From contig JAVHNS010000010.1 in the NCBI GenBank assembly GCA_036872755.1, forward strand, positions 744,001 through 808,000: a stretch of 64,000 bases of DNA. Direction: 5' to 3'. Each line of letters starts with the position of its first letter. The first letter of the stretch is position 1. Positions 1-10,378 of this stretch are shown one piece after another. Below the pieces are notes generated by a model. That model was not told the origin of the DNA and ran no database searches. It saw only the letters and a list, made by a program, of their open reading frames with translations. The translations under genes and the position numbers were made by a program. Source of the DNA: Orbilia blumenaviensis (taxonomy: Eukaryota; Ascomycota; Orbiliomycetes; Orbiliales; Orbiliaceae).

Positions 1-1138
1 CCATCGGCCAGCTCCCAGCCGACTCCACAACTCGCTTCGAAGCCAACCTCGCAGCTTTTCGCGAAAAACAAGCTTCCCAGCAGGAAGCCGCCCGCCAAAA
101 AGCAGCAGAAGCTGCGGCAGCCGCTCGTGCTGCTGTCGCGGACCCAAAAAGTCCTGAAGCAGCAGCTGCCGCTGCCGCAGGAGGCGCCGAGGGAGGACCG
201 GACATTAAAACTGGCGGTGTCTTCTCCAAGCTTCTTCACGGATCGAGTGAGGCACAACACGATACTTACCAAATCCAGGAATCCTTTTCGAAGGTGCTCG
301 CTAGAGGAAAATATGTGCATGAGCTGGTCTTTCACCGCGTGAGGCCTGATAAGGTCGATGAGTATGTCGAGCTTATTGGTAACGAGTACCCTCGGGTTGC
401 GAATGACCCCAAGGCCGAGGTGAAGCTCGTTGGTAGCTGGAATACCGAGATCGGTGAAGGCGATACGTTTGGTAGGTCTTTTTTTTATTTTATTACTACT
501 ATTATTATTAAATGCGAGATGGTATCGTAATATCGCTATAGCAATAGCGCGCTGATAAATATTTAAAAAAAGTCCATATCTGGGAATACAATGGCTACTC
601 CGGCTACCACTCCACCCAACGCTACCTCGACACCCTCCCGCAGACCCAAAAATACAAAAAGGAAGTCCGCAAATACCTCCAATCGCGCTCCAACTCTCTT
701 GCTCAGGAGTTCTCATTCTGGCCTACCACCCCTCCGAGGGCGTTGGGAGGTGTATTCGAGCTTCGGTCGTATACTTTGCATCCGGGGAATCTGTTAGAGT
801 GGGAGACCCATTGGAGACGCGGGTTGGTGGCTAGGCAGAGTCAGGGTATGGAGGGCGTCGGTGCGTGGTTTACACAGATCGGCGGGTTGAATGAGGTCCA
901 TTATCTCTGGCAGTTTGGAGACTTGAGGGGACGGCAGATTCTCAGAGAGAAGAGCTGGCAGGCTGAGTATGTCCTCTCTTCTTTTTTTCCCCTTCTTCTG
1001 AATAGTTTGTGTATGACGTCATAATGCTAACTCTTTTTATGTAGGGGATGGGCGGATACCGTGCACAAGACAATTCCGTTGATCGCGAAGATGCAGTCCA
1101 AGATCCTGCTACCTCTCCCCTGGTCGCCTGTTAAATAG
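1..1138 (+). CDS. NIPSNAP-family protein (5' truncated by window edge)
   Basis: Three exons are visible: 1-471 (open at the window edge, codons in phase from base 3), 573-966 and 1045-1138 (stop TAG at 1136). The introns 472-572 and 967-1044 have GT...AG ends and keep phase. The visible N-terminal part is Ala/Gln-rich and probably a linker after a missing targeting sequence. It is followed by two NIPSNAP-type ferredoxin-like modules: one starts near YVHELVFHRV and runs across the first junction (DTFVHIWEYNGY), the second starts at FELRSYTLHPG and ends with LLPLPWSPVK. Known members are mitochondrial proteins, dimeric alpha/beta-barrel type, implicated in vesicle transport or in marking damaged mitochondria. 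Mitochondrial location here is inferred from the family, since the true N-terminus is outside the window. The gene converges on the LRR gene downstream. Confidence 0.88.
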
Positions 1139-2063
1139 ATGGGATTTACCAGAGGGTTATTGTTTATATCATAAGAGAGGTGTGGGGCGGGTTGTATAAA
1201 CTGCAATTTATTGCGAGGAAACTGTTTTTGTCTTTTGTTTTTTAGTTGCGATAATGTCCTTCTGGCATGTGGGGAGCCTGGCACTTGAGGAGAGACTGTG
1301 GAAATACCCACCCCTCGATGAAGGCAAAACAAAGAAAGAAAGAAGCCAGCGGACGGAATTTTTTTATCACGTCGAGGTGGTAAGGCTCGACCCATTATCA
1401 TTATCAACTTTTACGGATTGAAGACATTTTAAATTTGTGCATCCGTTGTTTTATTATTATCATTACCATCATATATTATATTTTTCCATATCTCCCATAT
1501 ACATATCACCCTTGGGCGGAAATAGTGGCTTAAACTCGTTTTTCCTCTTTTTCTTCTTTTCTCTCTTATTGTTTCTCTTTCCTTTCCCCTCTTTTCTATT
1601 CAATAAAAGATATAAGGTTTAGGGAATGTGCTCCCTTCAGGGGTTTTGAGGTGCTGTAATATTGATATTGGGGATCGTGCAGTAGGCGTCGTATTCTCGT
1701 AATATAATACAGTATTGTTGAGTACTTTGTACGCCAGTACTACGAGACTACGCCAGCCCTTCCTTAGCTCCATTCAAATCATAAATCCCGACTCGAATTG
1801 ATCAGGTCCGTCACCGCAATCACAGTTGGTGTATAAAAAAAGGATGTAGGGGAGTCTATACCTACGCCACGCGTGCGGGCTTCGATGTATACGTCTGTAA
1901 AGCGGCCAGTATTAACAATGCATTGTATTGAAAAATATCGCTCCAAAATGCAACAGCCCAAATATTCCCCCCTAAAAATACAAATATATGTAGTGATGTA
2001 TGTATGTACACGCCGCCGCCGCCGCCCCAGTAAATCACACCCACCCCCTCTACAGATTAATTG
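1139..2063. other. Intergenic, convergent 3' ends
   Basis: About 0.9 kb between the stop codons of two convergent genes. It holds T/C-rich sequence, an AATAAA at 1602-1607 that could serve polyadenylation of the NIPSNAP gene, and a short GCC repeat at 2011-2026. Small ORFs here lack coding character. Confidence 0.6.
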
Positions 2064-4015
2064 CTAACACCCCTCCTCCTCCTTCTTCTCCTCCTCTTCC
2101 TCTGCGACCTGCCTCTCCCTCATCCAAACCTCGCCACACTCCCAACTACACCCCTCCCTGATAAGTGGCACCACATTAACCCGCCCCTCCCTCCTCCTAC
2201 CCAAATACCGCTTCAAGAACCGATTCCACTTCATCCCCACTATCTTCTTCACCATCTCCTTCTTTCCCTCATCATCACCCTCCGTAATAACCTCCTTCAG
2301 CAGCCTATCCACAACCTCAGACTTAGTATATTCCACCCCTTTCTCAACCTTATGGTCTCCCCAACCCACCACCTCCCAAAACTCAACCCACTCAACCCCC
2401 TTCATCACATAACCCGCCTTACAAACCGTACACCTCTTGACAGCCGCATCTCCACCCCCATACCTCCCTTCCAACGCAACCATAACCTTCCTCTTCAAAT
2501 GCTCCGGTAACAGCGCATAAATACTCTCCTCCCTCTGCCCTGCTTTAAGAGAGGTATACATCACATCCGTTGCAATTTTTCTCAAACAAAGCTCCTGCAA
2601 CGTCGGGAATTTTGATTCTATACATTTCCTTCTAGGTTGGGACTGTTTGTAGGATAATAGCGGGAGGTTTGTATCCTTCAGACCGGGTTTTGTGAGGAGG
2701 GCTGGCCATTGCGATGGGTGGGATATTTGAGTTGTTAATGGTGCTGTGACAGGTTGGCCGAGTTCGTTGAATGCTGAGAGAGGGGTTGAGGTTATGAAGT
2801 TGTAGATGAAGTGTTCTGTTGTGGTCGAGGGGATGAATGTTTTTGATGTTTTTACCGCGTGTGCGGATTTTGGGATGTAGATTACGTCCGTGGGGTCTTT
2901 GGTATCGCTATCCGCAGCAGTCGCGGCGGCGGCGGGGCGTTTTGGGAGGATGGTTAAATCCTGGAATTCGAATGTAAAAAACGGATTCGGAAAGAATGAG
3001 AGCCCTGCGGCGGGTCTTAGATGTTTTAATGAGATGAGGGAGAAGGGGAGGTATGCGAGTAGGTTTTCGCCGAGGGAGAGGTGGTTTAGGGAGGTTAATG
3101 CTGAGATATGGTCGGGGAGGGTTCTTAGGAGGTTTTTGCGCAGGTAGAGGCCGGTGATTGTGCGGACGGAGGTTAGGGGGGTTGAAAGGGTGGTGAGGGA
3201 GTTGTGGTGTAGGTGGAGATGAATTTGTGGGAGGAGGGAGGTGTAGGGGGAGGAGAGGGTGGGGTCGATGCCGGAGCTGGAGCGCAGGAGGCTGGTGGAC
3301 TTTTGGAGCGCGGGTGTGGAGGTGGTTGAAGAGATTGAGTCTTTTGGTTGGAGGATTAGAGATGAGAGGGAGGAGATGTCGGTGGGGGTGCGGGTGAGCG
3401 AGAGGTGGCTAGTGGAAGGTGTTAGCAACGGGGTAGAAGAGCGCGCTGTTCTGGATATGAGTGGTACCTGAGATCGATGACCTCGGAGCCGTTCTCGATT
3501 GCCTTTTGGATGATGAAGTTTGCCTCTGCATCCTGGGGGTCATCTGAAAGATCCGTGAGGGCATCACTGGGAAGGTCCGGTTCGCTCGCCGGCGGGCGGA
3601 TGGTGCTTAGACTGGTGTTCGCTTCTTCATCGTCCTCGTGGTGCCCCTCACTATACTCCTGCTGCGACCTTAGTTTCCCGGAAGAACTGGGTAACCTGCG
3701 ATCGTCGCCATCTATTTTATCCGAAGAGAGGAATGCGATTTCAGTGCGATGTTTGAGGATGGTGGTGGATTGGACGGTGCCGCTGCGGTGGCGCTTCACG
3801 TTCCTGGCGGGAGGGCGAGTGTAGGCTTGGTATGGGTTTTCGAAGACCTCCTTTGGGGGTAAGTCATCGCTGGAAAAGACGGGGATGTCATCGGAGGAAG
3901 GGTCGATGTCGAGAAAGCGCTTCTGGCCGGTGGTTGTGGGTAAAGGTAGTTGCGATGAGGGGAGGAGGGGTGGTGATGAGGGGATGGTTAAGTGGTCGTA
4001 GTTGTGGTTCGGCAT
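2064..4015 (-). CDS. Leucine-rich-repeat protein with C-terminal CxxC region
   Basis: Two exons on the minus strand, 4015-3468 and 3408-2064. They are joined by a 59-nt intron with a GCTAAC branch site and a CACTAG acceptor, giving 630 residues. The split codon AG|C restores the strand VIDLSHLSLT, the first beta-strand of the LRR block. The N-terminal 180 residues are acidic and Ser-rich (probably disordered). LRRs follow (SVRTITGLYLRKNLLRTLP, LNHLSLGENLLAYLP). The C-terminal third contains a CTVCKAGYV motif followed by aromatic residues (EWVEFWEVVGW), a combination I associate with uncharacterised fungal LRR proteins. The function is unknown; a scaffold role is only a guess from the LRRs. 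Base composition is odd: the 3' part is almost free of C in the sense strand, while the LRR part is C/A-rich, with a sharp switch near 2620. Confidence 0.85.
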
Positions 4016-6093
4016 CGTGGAAGGGTGTTTTTTTCTGGGCAGGTTGCAACGTGGGTTGGCTGCTATTTAACTAGTCGGTTGTCCCGGTGCGCAGTTGCCC
4101 GTGGACCCGGATACCCACCACATCCCCCCCCCTAGCTACCCTTACTTCATATCACAATGCCCTTTGGAGGTCCGTTACTTAGCTACATCGGCTACGTTGG
4201 GATACACCAGAGCAGCTGGGACACACAATTGAATGGTATACACGTTGGATCCATTGGGCGACTGAGCTGTTTTACTTCCATTGATAGATCTGAGGACATG
4301 CATAGCTCGCAATATTATATTCTTTGGCGACAACTAAAACGGTGTATCATGTATCATTGTACTGAGCTTATAAGGCTACAGGCTTTAGCTGCTGTGGCAG
4401 ATTTGAACAATAAGGGGTTTTGAATACCGCTGTAGCAACCCAATTACTTGAAAGTGTAGTATTTTAAGTAGAGTACCTACCTATATACCGGACCGAGACC
4501 AATAATGTATAATACCGTATATGAATATTGTATGAATGTCGTATTTGGGCGCGGGGCAAAGATAGTACCGCAGTTAGCTATAAATTATTATATAATACCG
4601 CACCAATACGTGAGGCATTTCCGACACAGCAAGCAGCGAGGCGGGTAGCTACACTATGCAATAGATATAAAGGGGACTGTCACATCGATGGGTAACTAGG
4701 TAGTCACCCGAGTGCTAGTGCAGAGTAACTACTTAAAGGTAAGTTTGTAAGCACTTAGCAGTTACCGTTGTGGTGAATGTTCGCATCTCATCGCGTGCCA
4801 TTGCATTGCATCAAGAAATATTGGATGTTGTTGTTGCAAGCAAGCACGATGATATCACCGCGATAAGGACCGGATTCAGGGAGTGCGATCGATCTTGGCG
4901 TGATTAGATCGAGTATTTTGATTGACCGAACTTTCCAGCTGCTTTCGGACAGAACCAGGCCAATGCATGCGACCTGCGACGGAACATCTTATCTGGCTTC
5001 ATTCGACAAACCCGGTCGGACCTTTTTCTGCTCCATAGGATCTGATACCGATGTGATGCATTTCCGTAACATTCGGTACATACACTCCACCATAACATTA
5101 TGGCGATTTGCGTCTAAAATATTTTGAATCGCCTGTCCAGATGGATAGGAGGTATGAATAGGAGAGAATCATGCCATGTCCATACTGGTCTTTATGTAGC
5201 AGTGGTAGTAGTAGCTGTAGTTGAAGACGGACCGCCGGATTAATATTAAATTTTTTTATATTAACCGTCGGGGACCCGAGCAGGACCCTGTCTTGCCTGG
5301 TCTTTCGGTTGCAAAATAAATTGGATCAATTGTACCTTATGTAAGTATACAATAGGTAACTTTTTACCTCCTGGACGCGTGCACAAGAGTTGAATATGCA
5401 CTCACTTGTGCCCCCCGAGAGAGGCCACTACCTGGGGTATACTTTTTGTTATATTAGCCATGTAACGATAATAATGTTATTGTGGATGGCGAATTTCACA
5501 CGGGCATACATGCGCATTCAAACAGGACACAATGGATGAACAGGCCAGGCTGGCTGTCTGGATGGGCTGGGATTTTTAATCTCCACCGTTTTGGCCCTTC
5601 CAAATTAAGGCTGATGCTTTGCTCGTTTATTGGGTGGCTCGTGTGTCTGCCCTTCTCTGCATTCGACGGATACTCCCCAGAAGTACCCAGGCAAATACTT
5701 ACTAAGTAACGGTACCAGTAATTAATAGTAGTGTCCTTCACTAGCTAGTGAATATCCTGGGGTGGTGGTGGAGGGGCCCCCGTTATCGATCTAGCCATAT
5801 TGCCATTTCCGCTTTGCTTGTGCGTGTACGTATTGGTGGATGGATGGATGGGGTAGAGTTAGTACTGCACTGCAACCACAATTAAAGACACGATACACCT
5901 TTTTAGCCCCCGTACTATACTACACTACCCACCACCACCACCTCAACCCATAAAGAACACCCTTTTCTATTCTCCTTCTCCCTCTCCCTCTCCTTCCTCC
6001 CCATTCATCATCACCATCATCATCATAACAATTATAATTCTTCCCTTCGGCCTGACCTTCTAAGGTAAAACCCATTGGAAGACGGTCGTCACA
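4016..6093. other. Intergenic region between divergent genes
   Basis: About 2.1 kb separating the LRR gene from pmt1. I see no convincing gene; the small ORFs (for example 4157-4423 and 5482-5709) have no domain, no splice partners and no coding-like codon choice. The right end is the pmt1 promoter. The stretch 4430-4720 is AT-rich. Confidence 0.55.
5961..6001 (+). promoter_or_regulatory. CT-rich tract upstream of pmt1
   Basis: A pyrimidine-only tract (CTTCTCCCTCTCCCTCTCC-like) lies about 90-130 bp upstream of the pmt1 ATG and is followed by a CAT-repeat leader. Such tracts often sit just ahead of transcription starts in highly expressed genes of filamentous fungi. The role is inferred from position and composition. 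Confidence 0.45.
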
Positions 6094-9000
6094 ATGACGA
6101 CGAAGAAGAAGTCGTCCAACAGCCTCGCCGCTGGGGACGTCTCAGACCGCGGCAGGTCTCGCTCGCGGTCGCCTACCCCATCCTCCTCATCTGTCACCAC
6201 TACATCCTCTAAGAAGAAGTCTGGTAATAATAAGGCTTCCACAAAAGCCAATTACTGGTCGACATGGGGGACCATCCGGGACTTTGACATCTTCAATCTG
6301 CCCAGCTCCGACTGGTCAATCCTCATCGCTTTGACCGTCCTCGCTGTCTTTGTCCGCCTCTTCAGAATACACCAGCCGACCTCCGTCGTCTTCGATGAAG
6401 TCCAGTACGTAAATACTTATTATATCCATCTGATCTATCTATCTATCTATCTATATACGCACTTTACTACCTCAATCCTCAATTATTGTTATTGTTTTTT
6501 AAGGCTGAATTTAAATGCCCATTGTTGGTTTGGTTTTTAATTGGCGCGTATGACGTACCCGAAGGGCTTATCTGGCTAACTCGTTCGCGATTTTGATAGC
6601 TTCGGCGGGTTCGCTACCAAATACATCAAGGGCAAGTTCTTTATGGACGTCCACCCCCCATTGGCCAAGCTTCTTATCACCCTCGCTGGTTTTCTTGCCG
6701 GCTTCGATGGCTCCTTCGACTTCAAGGAAATCGGCAAGGATTACCTTGAACCCGGTGTCCCATATGTCGCCATGAGGTTGCTGCCTGCCGTTCTCGGTAT
6801 CTTCGTCGTCCCCACCGCTTTCCTCACCATCAAAGCTGCTGGTTGCTCTACTTTCGCCGCCATCCTCGGCGCTGGGTTCATTACCTTCGGTGGGTCCTCT
6901 ATAATAGTATTTTGTAGACTGTAAATGAATAAATAACTAACTGATATGATTTTTCTTAAGAGAACGGCCTGGTCACCCAGTCCCGATTGATCCTCTTGGA
7001 CTCTCCCCTCGTCTGCTTCACCGCCCTCACCGCCCTCTCATGGACCTCGTTCATGAACCAGCATGCTCTCGGACCCGGTGCCTGGTTCGGCCCCAACTGG
7101 TGGTTCTGGTTGGCTGCCAGCGGTCTCGGTCTCGGTGCCACCCTCTCCGTCAAGTGGGTCGGTCTCTTCACCATCGCCTGGGTTGGCAGCATCACTGTCC
7201 TCCAGCTCTGGCTCCTCCTCGGAGACACCAAGAACGTCTCCGTTCAGCTCTGGTTCAAGCACGTTGCAGCTCGCGCCCTGTGTTTGATCGCTATCCCAAT
7301 GGCCTTCTACATGTTCATGTTCTGGATCCACTTCCTCTGCCTTACCAACCCCGGTGATGGTGATGGTTTCATGTCGGCTCAGTTCCAGTCTACCCTCAAT
7401 ACCAAGCAGATGAAGGCCGTCCCAGCCGACGTTGCCTACGGTTCTAGGATCACCCTTCGCCACTGGAACACCCAGGGCGGGTACCTCCACTCCCACAACC
7501 ACATGTACCCCAGCGGTTCCAAGCAGCAGCAGATTACTCTCTACCCACACAAGGATGACAATAACTTCTTCACAGTTGAGAACACCACCAAGCCAGAGGG
7601 CGGTGTCGGTATCGGCGGTTTCGATGCCATCTCCCCACCAGTTTTAATTAAGGACGGAGATACCATCAAGCTCTACCACAACCCCACCCACCGCAGAGTC
7701 CACTCCCACGACGTCAGGCCACCTGTCACCGACTCTGACTGGCAGAACGAGGTCTCCGCTTACGGTTATGAGGGCTTTGATGGCGATGCCAACGATTACT
7801 TCCGTGTTGAGATCATTAAGAGCATGTCTAAGGGCTCCATTGCCAAGGAACGCGTCAGGACCATCGAGACCCGCTTCAAGCTCGTCCACGTCATGACCGG
7901 CTGCGTTTTGTTCTCCCACAAGGTCAAGCTCCCAAGCTGGGGTTACGAGCAACAGGAAGTTACCTGCGCTAAGGGCGGTACTCTCCCCAACTCTGTCTGG
8001 TTCGTTGAGCAGAACATCCACCCACAGCTTAAGGGCCCTGATGTCGAGATGATCAACTACAAGAACCCCGGTTTCCTCGGAAAGTTCTGGGAATTGCAGA
8101 AGGTTATGTGGAGGACCAACGCCGGTTTGGTTGACAGCCACGCCTGGGATTCCAGACCAGACTCCTGGCCACTCCTCAAGCGCGGTATCAACTTCTGGGG
8201 CCGTGATCACCGTCAAATCTACCTCATGGGCAACCCACTCATCTGGTACAGTGCCACTGCCGCCGTTCTCCTCTATGTTCTCTTTAAGGGTATCGCTATC
8301 CTTAGATGGCAGCGTGGTTTCAAGGATTACGATGTAGAGAACTTCCGTCGCTTCGACTTCGAAATCGGTGCCAACATCCTCGGCTGGGCTTTCCACTACT
8401 TCCCATTCTTCCTGATGAAGCGTCAGCTCTTCCTTCACCACTACTTCCCCGCTCTCTTCTTCGGTATTATCGCCGTTTGCCAGATCTGGGACTTTGTCTT
8501 CGCCAGACTCAACTTCGCCGGTCTCCGTGCCAATGCTTCCATTGGATTGTTGGCTACCCTCGGATACCTCAGTGCTAGCGTTGTTGTATTCTGGCTCTAC
8601 AGCCCAATTGCTTACGGTAACCAGTGGACCAAGGCTGAGTGCAAGCGCGTCAAGCTCTTCACCAAGTGGGACTGGGACTGCAATACTTTCTTTGATAACT
8701 ACGAGCAATACGCCAAGTACACTCCATCTAAGAGCGGGGCTACCGGTGGTACAGCCACTGCTAGCGGTGCTGCCAAGGCCGGTGAACAGGCTCAAGTCCA
8801 CAAGCCAATCGCCGTTTCAAAGGATGGCGAGCAGCAGGATCAAGCCCCCGCGGCTTCCGAGGAGGCTAAGATCGAGGATGCATCCAAGCTCGTCGGATCC
8901 ATCGTCAGCCAGGAAGAGAAGATTGAGTACAGGGATCAGGACGGAAACCTCCTTGATGAAGACCAAGTCAAGGCTCTTATGGAGGAAGGTGTTGCCTTTG

Positions 9001-9536
9001 AGACCAAGTACGCGACTAAGACTCGTGTTATCGATCAATATGGAAACGAGGTCGCTGTTGACGAAGGAGAAGTCGAGGCTCCTGCGGGAGGTGATACCGT
9101 TGCCGCCGAGCCAGAGGCTGTTGAGCCTGCCACTGAAGGTGGAGAGGGTGCAGGAGCTGCTGAGCCGGTTGATGCTGAGGCGAACACCAAGAGCAGGAAG
9201 CTTGAGGCTAGCGGAGAGGCCGCGCCACCTGCTGATGCTTCGATCGCTAGCGAGGAGAGGCCGTCGGTTGAGATCGGAGAGGACGGTCAGGAGACTGCTA
9301 TTGAGTGGGTTGAGCCGGAGGTAAGTTGATACACCTGACAGACTTTTCCGGATGGACTTTTGCTAACGTCGACCAATAGGAGGTTGTTGAAACTGAGACC
9401 GTTGTTGTCAACGAACCCGAATCGACTGAGACTGTAAGTTGAATGCCCGCCCTAGAAGCGAATATTTGAACAGCTTTACTAATATTATCCCAACCAGGTC
9501 ACGGTTGAGAAGATTGTTAATAAGGATGAATTGTAA
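6094..9536 (+). CDS. pmt1: Protein O-mannosyltransferase, Pmt1 subfamily
   Basis: Five exons: 6094-6404, 6600-6889, 6961-9320, 9380-9433 and 9498-9536, giving 1017 residues; every junction keeps phase. It transfers mannose from dolichyl-phosphate mannose to Ser/Thr of secretory proteins in the ER lumen; Pmt1 members normally pair with a Pmt2 member. Seen: the catalytic DE pair at D101-E102 in DEVHFGG (restored by splicing exon 1 to 2), then MDVHPPLAKL, ENGLVTQSR and many membrane segments. A lumenal MIR region (about 345-510, with GGYLHSHNHMYP and LHSHDVRPP-type motifs) and a second membrane block (about 610-770) follow. An acidic tail of about 230 residues ends in KDEL. Pmt1 rather than Pmt2 or Pmt4 is chosen from the FFMDVHPPLAKLL and IGKDYLEPGVPYV signatures and the tail containing YRDQDGN. 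The two last introns decide whether the protein ends in KDEL. Codon bias is strong, suggesting high expression. Confidence 0.93.
6433..6454 (+). repeat. (ATCT)n microsatellite in pmt1 intron 1
   Basis: Five tetranucleotide units plus two bases lie inside the first intron of pmt1 (6405-6599). This is a plausible length-variable marker and has no coding effect. Confidence 0.85.
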
Positions 9537-10378
9537 ATGCCCTTTTGCGTGTTTCCCGTTTTTAAGGGGGCAAGAGTCGGGGAGGTTCGTCTTGGTGCCT
9601 AAAAGTGTTTTTCCCCTTTTGTATCTTCCTTTTTTTTTGGTTTAAAAGAACGATGCTGGATATATATCGTACCCGACCTTTTTACGGTGTCTCCGCCGTC
9701 GTTTTTTTTCTTTCTTTTACCTTGGAGACCTTTATCCACAAGTTTGCCATGGGAAGGAAAGAGTGGTTAATTCGCGGGGGTTTTATTTGGGGCCGGGGCG
9801 ACGACGGGATGCATGACCTTTTACACTACTACTGCTACTACCTTATTACTACACTTTACTCCTCCTCCTACTACCACTCCTCAGACTCTCTCCAGCTTTT
9901 GTTATTGAGGTACCCTTTTTAAGGATATTTCCCATCCTCCTTTTTTTTATCTTTTTTTTAGCTTTCCTTTCATGTGTATAGTTTAAAGGGATTTTTATTT
10001 GATGATGATTGACCCTCCTTTATCATTCTTGGAATCGAAGCTTTATATGATATGATGATAGATCTTATATACTTCCATCCCTGGTACTCTTTGTATACCC
10101 CTGCAGGTGTAGCAGCTGCAGCTGGGGTCGTGGTCTGCCCACACCTTTATAGTAGCTCTAGCCAATAAGCGACATTCCAATTGCCCCAGACTTTTTTCCC
10201 ACCCAGGATCCTCCTGCTTTTTTGCAACAAAATTTATTTCTCCACAACAGCTGTAACCACTACCACCACCACCACCACCACCACCACCACCACCACCAAA
10301 AACTTCAACAATGCACCCCTTCTTCAATTAACATTCAATTTTTTTGGTTTAACTTTTGGTAAAGAAGTAGAATAAGCA
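9537..10378. other. Intergenic, pmt1 terminator side and rsm22 promoter
   Basis: About 0.8 kb of T-rich 3' sequence of pmt1 followed by the short promoter and leader of rsm22. The leader contains a long ACC repeat. No gene is seen. Confidence 0.6.
10262..10297 (+). repeat. (ACC)12 microsatellite in the rsm22 leader
   Basis: Twelve perfect ACC units end 82 bp before the rsm22 ATG, so they probably lie in the 5' untranslated leader or core promoter. Confidence 0.9.

Noticed and set aside
7644..8801. 385-codon open frame on the minus strand
   Set aside because: It lies entirely inside exon 3 of pmt1; the frame is open because of the strong codon bias of pmt1 and its translation has no domain.
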